Notes: generated from the sequence alone by a model not told the origin. Numbered from the stretch's first letter, positions 22,443 through 33,867 are shown. The stretch: 64,000 nucleotides of DNA from Triatoma infestans (GCA_011037195.1 JAAEAF010014560.1:62001-126000), one strand, 5' to 3'. A program made the numbers and translations.

Positions 22443-23020
22443 ATTTGTTTTAGGGTTGTAGGAATATGAACCTATTAACAGACTTTTTTAATTATAATTA
22501 TCTTGAAATGAATTACATTTATTCCCGACGTTCTGACACAAACCACCAGGGTGAGAGTCAACGACCAGGGCCCTCAGCTATACAGGGTACTCAAATATAC
22601 AGCCTTAAATCAACAAAATAAAAAATAATATAATATACTAATGTATAAAATTTGTATAAAGAAAAAATCAAATTACCACTTGGTTCCAATTTCAAAAATC
22701 CAAATGAACTTAATACAACCAGTCTTAAGGTGAAAATATTTTTAACTACACAACTATTCAAAATTACGACTAATGACAACAGAGTTACAAATAAATTAAT
22801 TTAGAAAAATTTGGACATACCTTGAAACTGGAATTAAACTCTACATAATCAATCACATCTCTCAAATACAGACAGTAAAAGATATTGTGAACAACAACCT
22901 TCCCTTGATAATGACACGCAGAGTGTCGGAACGTTGGGAATAAATGTAATTCATTTCAAGATAATTATAATTAATAAGAGGTTGTTAAGAGGTTCATATC
23001 CTTACAACCCTAAAATAAAT
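22443..23020. mobile_element. Fold-back element with degraded hammerhead-like layout
   Basis: The arms match inverted over about 100 bp: GTTTTAGGGTTGTAGGAATA...CGACGTTCTGACAC at 22448-22542 and GTGTCGGAACGTTGGG...CCTTACAACCCTAAAAT at 22922-23016. In the right arm CTTGATAA is followed by the hairpin GACACGCAGAGTGTC, then GGAAC and GTT: the hammerhead order with three core bases changed. The centre (22590-22800) has an open frame with no recognised domain. Confidence 0.6.
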
Positions 23021-23499
23021 TGGTATTGTTATGATCTTTCAAGCTGTTCGCAACTACTGTCATGCAGATATGTGTTATGGAATACAGCTATGGAAAGCAA
23101 TATCTGAAGCCCTCTTGAATTGTAAAACTGCAAAAAAAGAAAGAGTAATCAAAACAGTGGTGATTCATGAGCGATAAACCTTTTTTTTAGATAGTTAAAT
23201 ATTATGACTCTGCCTTCACTTTATAGTACCACACAAGCTAGCCATTAAGCAAAAAGTAAATGTAAATAAAATAACTAGAAGAAACTAGCATCAATATAAT
23301 ATAAGAAACAAAGAAAATGACCATTTACTTGCAAAATGATTGATGAATTGAATCCGAAATTCTTCCGAATATAGCATCACTAAAAATTGATAATAAAATC
23401 CCAGCAAAATGTCGGACAGATAGATTCTACAAAATTCAAAAAAATGTTATTAATAAATTTATAATAAATCAAGACTACGCTGAGATATTTATTCAATTA
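23021..23499. other. Non-coding AT-rich DNA
   Basis: Nothing recognised in this stretch. Confidence 0.5.
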
Positions 23500-23900
23500 T
23501 TTGCTGCTCTTAGTGCTGGTAAGAGGAAGTATTGTAATCGTGTGAAATTTTCGATATCGTGTCACCAAAACTACATATTTGAAGTCCTCTGAGTTCGAAA
23601 AAGTGTTTTTTAGAAATTGGTGTATACAATATATATATGTGTATGTGTGTGCAGCCCATCTCAAAACTTTTTCACTTGCTTGCAATTTTCTCAAAACTGG
23701 CTGTAACGATTTTCTTTAAACTTAGTATATGAACTATTCATATTAAGTGCTACAACTATTATTTGAAAATTTTTTTCTGGGAAAATTCATTTAAGACGGC
23801 TTTTGCGGTAGGTGTGCGGCGATTATGTTTCCCTACCAAGTGCTAATTTAGTTTGTTATACGATTCCTTTTCAACTAAATAATATTAATCAGAATTAAAT
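23500..23900 (+). repeat. RPT-A partial copy
   Basis: It begins TGGTAAGAGGAAGTATTGTA, then TTTTCGATATCG, AAGTCCTCTGAGTTCGAAAA and a TATG/TGTG microsatellite, then one module with ATTTTTTTCTGGGAAAATTC. It breaks off near 23900, next to the fold-back at 23940. Confidence 0.65.
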
Positions 23901-23939
23901 ATAATCTTTTAGGTTTCCGCAGCCATTTTCATGAACAAC

Positions 23940-24605
23940 ACTTGGGTTGGCGGGTTGAAACTGCGTCCGTGGTTCGCTAAAAACCGACGTTTCGCCCATG
24001 TTGCAATAGCCTTTTCAAGGTTGTTACAACTCAAAACTACCCTGAGAGGTTGGTAGATAAGTGGCGTGGCTCCTTATTCCGGCCATCTTGACCGCCATAT
24101 TGACTGCCCTCTTAATCTTTAAAAATATTAACTGAAGGTGATGGGTGAGGTTTAATTTCCTTTTTTCTGGCCCATGATTGGCTGGCGGGTGACAAGATCT
24201 AAGACTCCCATCCCATTGCCCTCCTCACCTTGTCCTGCTCCGGAAAACCATTGGCCGCTTTTACTATTTCGAACGGTCATAAGAAAGACAGTGGAAATTG
24301 TCAGTGGAAAGAGGGAAACTGTCTAAATGATACGATGGATTCCGGCTAAGCAGGACATGGCTCTCTCTGCTCAGGGAAAGGGGTAAACATCTACACCTAC
24401 AGTAAACATCAATTAAAGATCAAGAATGCAGCCAATAAGGAGCCTCGCCCCTTATCTACCCTTTCACATAACTTATAAACCTTATAACCCTTATCTACCG
24501 GGCCTTATTAGCTTTCGACATGTTTTCTTGAGAAAACCTCATTGCAACATTGGCGAACCGTCGGTTTTTAGCGAACCACTGACCCAGAAACTCAAGGGTG
24601 TTTAA
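23940..24605. mobile_element. Fold-back element with GAAACGTCGG motif
   Basis: The left arm (minus sense) reads CTTGAAAAGGC, then TTGCAACATGGGC, GAAACGTCGG and TTTTTAGCGAACCACGG. The right arm (plus sense, about 24525-24600) repeats this with GAACC in place of GAAAC. TTGGG/CTCAAG words lie at the outer ends. The order resembles a hammerhead (box, hairpin, GAAAC, GTC), but the CUGANGA box is changed to CUUGAAAA. The internal 500 bp has GC-richer text with no recognised protein. Confidence 0.55.
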
Positions 24606-26404
24606 AATTAAATATGTTGTTAAAATTCTAAGTTATCTGACGTTGCAATCAAACCAGCAATACAGCGCCATAGTCGCTACGTCTACAGTGCTGGTCATTC
24701 CTATCTATTTTGGAATTGAAACCTTTGGATTTCATACTTAAAAAGATCGAGTCGAACATATAAACATTAATCTATCATGAATCTACCAATAATACACTTC
24801 ATTTAGTCAATATCATCGGTTTAGCTACTGTTTACTCTGGCCCTCTGATTTATCACTCTCTAAATTGTTAATTCCAAATTCCTCATTTATCACTTTACAT
24901 TATCACTATATTAGGCCCATAGTAGAAAAAATTACAAGCTTAATATATAATTACAGTGCTGTATTAGTTAGTTTCGTACTTTATAATTCCCTCCGTATTT
25001 TCTACTTCCAACAATAACTTACCGCTGAAAGTAATTTGTTTTTTTGAAAGCGTTACCTTTCTTTTTAATAAAAATCTACTTACAAACAAAAATTCATTAA
25101 TATAAGAGCGTGGGATTATATTAACTAATATATTTTCATAATCCAATTTTTGTCCGTGGGAGTCAATGATATGAGTGCGAATACAATGCAAGCCCCTTAC
25201 ACAATGCATATCATACAACTGTCTGCATATCATCGTGATAGTCGGCTATGTCACGTACTATGGATCAAGGACTCAATGCTTTTTTTTTGGAAGGATATTT
25301 TACTGAATAACTTTCCTTGCAAACAACGGTACTCATCACCTTATCGAAGAGTTCTTAGATATTTTTGCCGAAGTATGTCACGAATTTATTATGTATTACT
25401 CTATTATCAGAGGTTAAGGACATATAACTTGTGGATTATAAAAAAAATTACCTGTACTAGATGTAACAACTTTTCTTTTTTGTTTTGTCTGAGAAACACT
25501 ATTATGATTGTTTGTATTATATTTTGATATCTTGCCAATCTATACTAGAATTGTAGTGATTTATATGCTCATTTATTTTTTTATTTTTAATTTTTGTAAG
25601 GTTTATGTCTTGAGAAAAAAATAATTACAAAAAAGTCTGTATTTATTCCACTATATCACTACTGCTATTGTGACCAAAATTTTAATTGCAATTTATTGTG
25701 GTGACGGAATTATATCTTTTTACAGAAATTTTTGTATCATTCTTCAAACATGCGGTTGGGAATTTAGGTGATTAATCATTGAGGGACGTTAGAAAAATGT
25801 CATTTGAAGTATTATAAAAGCATTCTGCGTTTGGTGTAGAATAGTATCCCTAATTATATCGTACGATTATTGACTGGCTCAGCTCATATTAGTTGATAAG
25901 TTTTGAAGTTTGCCCTGCTATGGTATCTTAAATTGTTTAAAACCTGTAGTGATGCCTTGATAAAAAACACTGTCGTGCATTCGTGGAAGTGATCGTTGGC
26001 ACCCATGAAAAGCTTGTCAAAAATAATTATTGAGTTGTGAAATTGAATCTTTTATTGAATAAGTTGCATGAATCCAATATCCTGGAAATTAGTTTTTTTC
26101 AAACATGATTACTCCTCTATTGGAAAAATAAAAATTTTTTCATTTAAATCAAGATATATAAATGATATAGATGATATGTAAATTTAAAGAAAATTTTTGG
26201 AGTAACATTCGAGAAAATTGGGAAATCCATTTATTAAAGTGGTACTGAATTAGTTTTAATCCTTCCAGCATTCGCACAAACACTGGGACTTGGGGTTTCC
26301 AAAAACTAATTTTTCATGCTTAGAGTCAGAAAATTACAAAATCGCAAAATTTCCTTTTATAGCTGGGAGAGAAAGCGAGAAATGGAAAATAACAGCGCCG
26401 TGTG
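24606..26404. other. Non-coding AT-rich DNA, no gene recognised
   Basis: Two overlapping antisense open frames (24964-25233 minus, 25150-25527 plus) show no domain, signal peptide or repeat that I recognise. Hammerhead, SINE and LINE words are absent. Host introns or untranslated sequence cannot be excluded. Confidence 0.4.
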
Positions 26405-27430
26405 AAAACAAAAAATCTGGTGTGAAACACTCACACAACTTTCTCTTACTCCAGTTCTCAAAATTATAATTGACAAATTTTATAGTTTGTGTACCAAATT
26501 TAATGAAATTTGTCGAAAACTGAAAAAAACTATTCAGTAAAAGCGCACTTCCGGTTTATAATTTTCTTCACACCCGGAATTTTGACCAACTATTTATTTC
26601 TAATTAATTTCATTTGGATGATAGAGTTGTATAATCAAGTATGATACCACTTTAGAGGAAGCTGTAACCCTACCCCTCTCCTAAAAGTGCCCTTAAATGA
26701 ATTTTCCCAGAGAAATGTTTTATATAAAAGTAATAGATCTTTAAATGTTTAGTTTATATATGTAGTTTCAAAAAAATGGTCGGGGCCATTTTTGAGAAAA
26801 TCGCGAAAAAGTGAAAAAATCATATTAGTAAAGTGTTAAAACAAAAGCACTTCCGGTTTTCCGATTTTTCTCAAACTCGGAATTTCAACAACATATTGAA
26901 GTGTCATTAACATTATTTAAATGACCGAATTGTGTAATAACCTGAAATAGCACTTTAGAGAGTAACCTAACCCCACCCCTCCCCTAGAAGGGCCCTTAAA
27001 TTAATTTTCCCAGAGAAATGTTTCAAATAAAAGTTGTAGCTCCTTGTATATGTAGTTGATGTATCAAGTTTAAAGAAAATCCTTGGAGCCATTTTTGAGA
27101 AAAACGCAAAAAAGTAAATAAGTCAACTAGTAAAGTGGTACTTCCGGTTCAGAAATTTTGACAGATAACGCACAGTCAGATCGCATGGTGATACCTAAAC
27201 GGAATATCAAGTTTCAGTTTTCTACGGTTTTTCGTTTTTGAGCTATGCTGTTCACATACACACACAGACACACACATAGACAGACAGACACACACACAGA
27301 CCATTTGCTAAAAACCACTTTTTTGAACACAGGGGACCTCAAAATGGATATTTCCGGTGAAAACTCGATATCGAACATTTGACACGATTACAATACTTCC
27401 TCTTACTAGTAGTAAGAGAAAGTAAAAAGA
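26405..27430 (-). repeat. RPT-A copy, most complete ends
   Basis: The left end carries AAAAAATCTGGTGTGAAACA and CTTTCTCTTAC. Two modules follow (breaks at about 26802 and 27104, period about 300 bp). The right end carries the AC/AGAC microsatellite (27257-27298), GACACGATTACAATACTTCC and CTCTTACTAGTAGTAAGAG (27409-27427). Both ends therefore have TTTCTCTTAC in inverted orientation. No protein is encoded. Confidence 0.75.
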
Positions 27431-28309
27431 AAAAAAAAAATCGCCTGGTGAATGCACAAAAATTTGTTAATGATCTCTCAAGAATAAAACTGTCTTAATT
27501 GATTGTTATTATAATATAGGTAATAAATTCAATAAAAAATTTTCTTTCAATTATTTAACTCTTTCTTTAATTATTAATTTCTTTAATAATTTCTTTTCAA
27601 TTTGTTTTCAATTATTAAACTGATGAATAAAAAAGACAAAAAGGGAAAATTAAACAAAATGATAATACTTTTGTGCCTATATTAGAACTATAATACTTTC
27701 CACATTCCTAAGTGCTGATTATTGTATAATAAAACAAGGGAGACGCAAATCTTAAAGCGCAAGATGCATTTTAACGTTATTTCTTTAAGATCGCTATTAG
27801 AATTTAAATATATTTTTTTTTTATGATTATTCAAATAGATAGAGAAGAGGTGAAAGGGATAACAAAACTTATGCAAAGTTGATAAAGAATTTTAAGGCCA
27901 TAGCAAATGAAAACCAAAATATATACATTAATGATTTTAAAAAAACAGTTATTTAATAAAGGATATTTCTAATTATTTTGCAATATTTTTTTTTGCAAAT
28001 AATTATGATGCAATTATTTTTACTTATTTTATAAAGTATTTCTTTGGGGAAAAGAATAAATCATAATTTAATGTTACTCTCTTATGTTATAATTCTATAC
28101 GATATATTTTCTTCAAAGTAAGAGACAATTGATAATATCCTAATCTATTAATATAATAATACTCCTAACAAATAGGACATTCGGAATTTTCATACATTTG
28201 GCAGATTTTCAGTTGATTCGGTTATCTCCATAGCTTAGTCTGGTTGAAATTATTTAACAAAGAGACAGAATGTCTCGAAAGAAATAAAATGAGTACACTA
28301 TTATTTCCC
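27431..28309. other. Non-coding, very AT-rich
   Basis: Nothing recognised apart from A and T runs. The minus-strand open frame at 27688-27876 is low complexity. Confidence 0.5.
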
Positions 28310-28572
28310 TTTAATTGCAGATGGTGCAGAAGAATTTAGAAAGAATGGAGTAACTGGAATTAAAATAGATTCAGAAAATGATATTTTGAGGATCACTAAT
28401 GCAGATGATATGGTTTTTCTATTGGCGGACAGTCTGAATTATATCCAAACAATAGTAAAACTAATTAATGATTATTATATGATTTCTAACAAAGAGAAAA
28501 CTAACATTTAAAAAAACCAAAAACATTACAAATTTATGAAAAACGGAGAATGTCTACGCCAAAAATCAAACT
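28310..28572 (+). pseudogene. LINE reverse transcriptase fragment, left half of an interrupted copy
   Basis: Plus-strand text with GVTGIKIDSEND, then LRITNADDMVFLLADSLNYI. NADD stands where the catalytic YADD box is expected; the first position is changed, and the two catalytic Asp remain. It continues to SNKEKTN. The frame is lost near 28508. The continuation (KYLGAICP) is found about 450 bp downstream at 28990, so another LINE tail sits between the halves. Confidence 0.6.
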
Positions 28573-28574
28573 GT

Positions 28575-28985
28575 GGAAATAGTCTTCATCTTCTTCTTCT
28601 TAGATCTATTCCTCTTAGACCACTATTGCGGTGTCAAGGCTCTGCATAACTTTCTCAAACTGTTCCTGTCCCGTACCATCTCTTTCCTTCTTCTCCAATC
28701 CCAACCTCTGACTTGGAAACTCTGTTGGACATCCTGTTCCCAAATTCTCCAAGGCCTTGCTCTCTTCCAGGAACCTGTCACTCTGGTTCTCATATACTCT
28801 CCTCGCCAGATTTCCCTCCTCCATTCTCACAACATACCCTACCCAACGCAGCTGGCTGGTTACTACGATCTCTGCTGCAGGCTTCACATTTAAATTTCTT
28901 CTAATGTACACATTCCTAACTTTGTCCTCTTCTTGTTTTCCCTTCTGTTTTTCTCAAATATCGCATCTCCATAACTTGGATAGCG
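28575..28985 (-). mobile_element. LINE 3' tail inserted in another LINE
   Basis: Minus-strand text: AIQVMEMRYLRKTEGKTRRG, then VYIRRNLNVKPAAEIV, SQLRWVGYVVRMEEGNLA, RRVYENQSD. This is the conserved C-terminal tail of a LINE protein. Its 3' end (low-coordinate side) is an AAG-rich microsatellite (28578-28602). It is opposite in orientation to the split LINE around it and belongs to a different family. Confidence 0.65.
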
Positions 28986-28989
28986 CTTT

Positions 28990-29330
28990 TATGCCTTTCC
29001 GAGGGGGTCCAGGACTTACTGATATACAAATATCTAGGCGCTATCTGTCCCAAAAAGTTACTCCGGACGAAGTGATCAAGGGAACGGTGGCTACCGCAGG
29101 AAAAGTCTTTCATGCTTGGAGACAAGCTTTTTTAAGAAAACCAAAAATCTCTAAAGCGGGAAAGTTATCCGTATATATGACGGTATTCCTGCCGATTCTT
29201 ACATATTCCAGTGAGTCCTGTAAATAGTCAAAGGCATCACCCATTCAACTCTTCCACAAGTTTTCCCTCCACCTGCACATATTGTGTTTTAACAAAGAAG
29301 CCAAAAGGTTTTAAATAGAATACTAAATTT
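28990..29330 (+). pseudogene. LINE C-terminal part, right half of an interrupted copy
   Basis: Plus-strand text KYLGAICPKKLL in one frame and GKVFHAWRQAFLRKPKISK, VFLPILTYSSESC in another. These are the blocks that follow the reverse transcriptase (FKYLG, and the block ending in LLYGCEAW in relatives). One frame shift separates them. It is read as the continuation of 28310-28572. Confidence 0.55.
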
Positions 29331-29444
29331 AATAGAGAGATCCATCTATTACATAGGAGACAAATATGTTTCTGTTTACTTTAATATCTTCTGATCGTTT
29401 TTATGTCGAAGAAATTTGGAGTTTTAGATTCCTAGAGAAAATTT

Positions 29445-29545
29445 GATTGTGTAGTGGGTATCTCACTGGATTTAGAAATCAGATGTACTACATTCGTGTC
29501 CAGCACGCTGCTCTAGGTTTTTGCTCTTCCTAGAATGAGTTATAT
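29445..29545 (+). mobile_element. tRNA-like SINE head, tentative
   Basis: TGTAGTGGGTATCTCACTGG resembles an A box and ATTCGTGTCC, about 30 bp later, resembles a B box. It is followed by CAGCACGCTGCTCTAGG. No second copy was seen in the window, so this rests on the two boxes only. Confidence 0.35.
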
Positions 29546-29815
29546 TTTGCACGATATGATCAGGATAGAAACAGTAATACTTTTTAAAACCACAGATCTA
29601 TTTATCCCTCCCTTAGGCATGACGGAGAGTTAAGGATTGAAATAATATTTCTATACTATATACAATTTCTAGGCAAAATAAATCTAGAGATGAGTGCATT
29701 TGATTAGGGTCGATTTCTATGGAGATACATTGCAGGTATATTGTTGAATATGTGGATGGATTCGAAATGCGGGGTAACGTCTGAGATTTTATCCGTCGTA
29801 GCATGCTTATTTTTG

Positions 29816-29860
29816 TTGTTCCTGACCGGTTTTGTATTCTCATCCATCGTCAGATCGTAA
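29816..29860 (-). ncRNA. Hammerhead-like motif, family ii, core damaged
   Basis: Minus strand: CTGACGA, TGGATGAGAATAC, AAAACCGGTC, AGGAAC. The G of GAAA is changed, so cleavage is not expected. Confidence 0.5.
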
Positions 29861-30510
29861 GGCTATTAAGTTCTTGTAAAGTGTTGACTTCAACTTTCTT
29901 TCCCCCTGTTTAAATATAAAGCAACATATTATTACAACTGCATTTCTCTGAACATATTATTAATATTATTTAACCATAAATAAGCATGTGATAAATAAAA
30001 AGCCAATACATTTTTACTTTGCTCTGATTTATTTCTTTTAATACCATCTGTATTTCAAATTATACTAACCATCTTACATACCAATTTACCTACATATTTC
30101 TTATATTAACCTTGCATATATTTCAGTTATTATTTATTGTATACTGTATACTGTTACTGTTATTATAGATGCTTTTAACTTTATGTATTCTTTTTCTTCA
30201 AACTTTATAAATTTGGTATAATGTACTCCTTTTTATGAGTCCCCCCCTATTAAAAATGCCTTGACAAAGCACTGAGCTTAAAATTTAATTTTGTATTCTT
30301 TTAAAATTTAATTGTAAGTATTCTACAAAGCACGCTATTTATTATACACCATTGTCTAATTTCTAATCATAATTTATAATAATTTCATTTTGTTATTATA
30401 CACACACACACACACACTCACACATATACTAAAGTAACCTCCTGCTTACAATTAACAAGTGTGATTGAAACATAAAAGTTGAAGCCAACTCTCTGCAGAA
30501 ACTTGATAGC

Positions 30511-30556
30511 CTTGTTCTGACGATAGTTGAAAATCCGAAAACGGTCAGGAGCAGGA
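30511..30556 (+). ncRNA. Hammerhead-like motif, family ii, stem II weakened
   Basis: Plus strand: TTGTT, CTGACGA, TAGTTGAAAATCC, GAAAACGGTC, AGGAGC. The invariant core bases are present but stem II has lost two of four pairs, and stem III is ACGGT-like with mismatches. Confidence 0.5.
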
Positions 30557-30616
30557 TGCAGTATAGTCCTTGTTGTCTCTAGATATACTTCACCTAGAAT
30601 ATTGAACAGCTCATTG

Positions 30617-30700
30617 TTAAGAGAGAACACTGTTCGGCGGCCGGAAATGCACTGAGAAGGCTCTGAACGCCAAGACCTCTGACGTTGACTTTAAAGAACA
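30617..30700 (+). mobile_element. SINE S1 3' fragment
   Basis: AGAGAGAACACTGTTCGGCG, GGCCGGAAATGCACTGAGAA, GGCTCTGAACGCCAAGAC and CTGACGTTGACTTTAAA match the body of S1 (compare the reverse complement of 59550-59640). The tRNA-like head is absent. Confidence 0.6.
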
Positions 30701-30726
30701 TGATGGTAACTATAGTTTTTTAATAA

Positions 30727-31798
30727 TTATCCGTTTTTAATAATAATCCAATTATCCGTGGTTATATTTCGACCGGAATTGCTGACTGGCTCTACTAAAC
30801 GAAGAACAATATCAGATGGCGAATTGGAGTTCTTAAAAAGTCCATCTCGCTGTTGTCCGGCATATATTTCAAACTTGCACAAGTAGAAAGTTCTGGCATC
30901 TACTAGCGCAAACACTTTTATCCCGTAAGATTTGGGTTTATTTGGAAGGTACTGCCGAAATCCACAGCGCCCTCTAAAAGGTATTAGCTGCTCGTCAATT
31001 GTTAAGTATTCAGAAGGGCAGTAAACTTCTTGAAACTTCTTCGCTGAAATTGTAATTAATTTCCTTACTGCGGCTAATTTGTCTTCTTCCTCTCTCTCTC
31101 TTTTTCCTATCTTCTTTGTTATCAAATCTTAAAAATCTTAAAATGAAACAAAACCGTTGAAAGATCATGGCCAAAGAAAACATTACTGGTCCATCTCGAT
31201 CCCAAAAATCTTTTAAATTAGTGTGAGCTCCCCTATACATTCCTGTCAATATGAGGAGTCCGATGACACCCCTCATTTCATCCGAATCTGTTTTTCGACA
31301 GTCTTGGTAGCGTTTATAATGCAAGCGAGCCAATTCAGTGTATGTGTTGGTATTCTCAACTAAAAGATTTATTATTTCATCATTGAAAAAAATAGAAAAT
31401 GTAGCCAATTCATTTTCAATATCTTGAAATTTTTGGCGCACTCCAGGTAAATTTTTTATTATATTTATTTTTGTTGTCCGACTGCTTGCTCGCAGAGGTT
31501 CACTGTTCCACCTAATTGCCTTATTCTTTGAAATGAAATAGTTTGGTTCCCTTTCATGAACTATTTTTGGCTCATTATCACTTGCTGATGGATCTTTATG
31601 AGTGTCATGATCGCTTCTTTCTTCACCGTCACTTCCATCTTCTTCTGAATCATGAATTTCAGAGTCTAAGTTAAACGGAATATCTCCTTCTTCACGATTT
31701 TGTCTTTCAAATTCCTCTAAGATTTCTTCATCTGTAACAAATCTTGGTCTGGCTGACATCTGAAATGTAACATTATTCCACAGAAATAAGAAAAACAT
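30727..31798 (-). pseudogene. piggyBac-like transposase, frameshifted and truncated
   Basis: A cut-and-paste transposase fragment. The likely start is MSARPRFVTDEEILEEFE at about 31756. An acidic N-terminus (many D, E, S) follows, as usual in this family, then ISKNKAIRWNSEP and the block RGVIGLLILTGMYRGAHTN. A frame shift lies in a GA-rich run near 31100. Downstream is CPSEYLTIDEQLIPFRGRCG with the first catalytic Asp (TIDE) and KPKSYGIKVFALVDARTFY. The second catalytic Asp follows in NITTDNW, after which homology stops near 30740. The third Asp and the C-terminal Cys-rich region are missing, so it cannot be active. The N-terminal 260 codons are remarkably intact. Confidence 0.8.
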
Positions 31799-31928
31799 TA
31801 CCTTGTCAATAGATATTTAGGAAAAGATTATGAACAGCAACAACAATAAAAAAATACTTTTATTGATTAAAATCAAAGAATTACTTCGCAATCAGTTTTA
31901 TTGGAGGAAAAAGTTGTTACACAAATTG

Positions 31929-32024
31929 TCACCTCGGGTCGAAGTAGAGTTTTTAAGCTTTACACAAAGAATCACCTCGGGTCAAAATACTAAGAAATGA
32001 ACTGCACACACTGTCACCTCGGGT
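31929..32024. promoter_or_regulatory. Three subterminal direct repeats of the piggyBac-like element
   Basis: TCACCTCGGGTC occurs three times, at 31929-31940, 31972-31983 and 32013-32024, spaced 43 and 41 bp. The related TCACGTCGGGTCA lies at the tip of the element (minus sense, near 32181-32195). Evenly spaced repeats near a terminus are typical transposase-binding sites; that role is inferred. Confidence 0.6.
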
Positions 32025-32207
32025 CAGAATGGCTGATTCGCGCACATAAAACCGGCGGCGGGAAAAAGACCAATGCCATCTCAATCGAAATAAGTCAAAA
32101 AGAGAAAAATAAAAATTTCGCTAGCCTAACCCAGTTAGATATAAAAATAGAAGACTTAAAAGTATGACCTGGGTCAATATGACCCGACGTGACGGCTGAA
32201 GGGTTAA

Positions 32208-33335
32208 TGTCAGTCAGTTTTGATCGTCTTTCAAGTAGTCGTTTTAGTAAGTGGTTATTGCACTGTTTCCATGCAACAGAATCCCGTCTGAGATTATTGG
32301 GCAATAGTTCGACAAGAGTGAATGTTATATTTCGGCATTTTAGAAAGTTTACCTTATTTTTGAAATTTGACAAATAATGTTCAAGAGAGAGTAAATGGTG
32401 TTGCAAGATGTGGGTGGCCTGTACAGGATTAATATGAAAAGCAAAAATGCGTATACCGTCTAAGTAAGTAAAACTTGTAATATGAGAGTGAATAGGAATG
32501 TCGGAAACATAAATGATGAAAAGTATTGGACTAATATTATTACCCTGAGGTACTTTGGTCGCCACAGGATAAAGAAAGGAATATATTATCCAGCTGAGTA
32601 GACGCAGAAATACTGCTGGAGAGATAAGATGAGAATTAGATATTAAGAGAAAGAATATTTTTGAGTTTCAACAGTAAATCTGGTTACAAAGTCGCTTGTA
32701 AAATCTTGATAAAGGCATTAGAAAATACTATTTTTGTTCTAGAGAAGGATTAGTGAAGATATTCGGTTTAGATATAGGGCGGTAAGAGGTTTGAACACAA
32801 AGAGGTTTGTTGGGTTTATAATCATTTTAATAATGGAGAATATCCACTGGAAGGGGTGGTAAATTGTTCGTAGAACTTAATTAAATAAAGAAGTTAGAAA
32901 AGCTATAGCTTATTTGAGAAGGTGAGACAAGATTTTTGAAGTATTAGATCGAAATCCTGGGGCTGGATTTTTTTTTAGTTGCAATATGTTTAATAGTGTA
33001 AGTTACTTTAGAAGGGATAGATACATTAAGAGGTAAAGAAAACTCAAGAGGAATAGAGAGATCGTTTTAAATTAAATCTGAGTTATCAGGATCAATAATA
33101 TGGTTTAAGCACTAGCATAGATATACAGTAGTCGTTATGTCTATCTACTCGAAATTTCGCTAAGGCAGTGTTTAGATGTGTTTTTGAATCTGCTGTAAGT
33201 TATCTTATCAAAATGACATCTTATTGGGTGCCAGATAGATTTGGCTCTACGTTTGTTAGTTATCAATGTTTTCATATGTAGGGGAAGTTTCTTATCATGT
33301 GAATTTTGGGATGATCTAATTACTGTTGAAGCCAA
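32208..33335 (-). pseudogene. Jockey-clade LINE reverse transcriptase, broken
   Basis: Minus strand from 33335. The first part, LITNKRRAKSIWHPIRCHFD, is the linker between endonuclease and reverse transcriptase in Jockey elements. Next come SYRPIS (about 32785) and VPQGNNISPILFIIYVSDIP. TYLDG stands where YADD is expected, so both catalytic positions are damaged. The text runs on to LKRLLERRSKLT, where the piggyBac terminus cuts in at 32207. The remainder of the Jockey C-terminus is not found on the other side of the piggyBac copy. Several stops and shifts confirm decay. Confidence 0.65.
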
Positions 33336-33867
33336 AAGTATGTTTGTATAATATAAGTCAGGTTACGGACAACATTGTTAATTTGTTCTTTTGTTCTCAG
33401 AGACTGTCAAATTCACTGTTTGTCTTCTACTAGCTTCGGGAACAGTCTGCAATTAATGCCACGAGGCAGAGTACGTCTACACTTAGGACCTAATTTGTTT
33501 CAGATGTATAGATAGGTATGTGTCTCACAAAAACTGTGATATGATTAGTTGAAAAATTGTTTATCGTGTAAATATCTTTATTATAATTCGAACAAATTTT
33601 CATTTAATATTTAGACATTTGGTTGCTGTGGTAACAATCACTATCATGATTTTTGTAATCTTTAATTTATTTATTTATTTTTCTCTCTCTCTATTATTAT
33701 TAGTAATATTCACAACTACTATAATTAGTCGTAACAAGTAGAGAAAATAAAAATAAAAACTTTATTCTATCAAAATTGTTCATCAGATTCATCAATCAAT
33801 TCAGTTATATAAAATTTATTAGTAAAAGTAACTCTCTGAGTGATATTTACAGTGTAATTTTAACCAG
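33336..33867. other. Non-coding AT-rich DNA
   Basis: Nothing recognised except a short CT microsatellite (33681-33692). Confidence 0.5.

Larger units (their letters stand above)
29755..30600. mobile_element. Fold-back element with hammerhead-like motifs in both arms (family ii)
   Basis: Left arm 29755-29910 (minus sense) and right arm about 30460-30600 (plus sense) are inverted copies: both contain AAAGTTGAAG, ACTTTACAAGAACTT or its variant, ATAGCCTT, and the ribozyme-like block. The internal 550 bp is AT-rich without a protein. The left end shares GTCGTAGCATGCTTATTTT with 55966-55996. Confidence 0.6.
30727..32207 (-). mobile_element. piggyBac-like element, 3' end missing
   Basis: The right end is TTAA at 32204-32207 followed on the minus strand by CCCTTCAGCCGTCACGTCGG, a piggyBac-style terminus and target. 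The transposase reads leftward from about 31756. The element is truncated in the coding region near 30740 and no left TTAA terminus was found. The right end interrupts a Jockey element (32208-33335), so the piggyBac copy arrived later. Confidence 0.75.

Noticed and set aside
24964..25527. Overlapping open frames of 89 (minus) and 125 (plus) codons
   Set aside because: They overlap antisense, have no recognised domain and lie in ordinary AT-rich sequence.
28573..29227. Long plus-strand open frames of 106 and 156 codons
   Set aside because: Their first parts are the antisense of a minus-strand LINE tail (LRWVGYVVRMEEG). Only the end of the second is real LINE text and is annotated as such.
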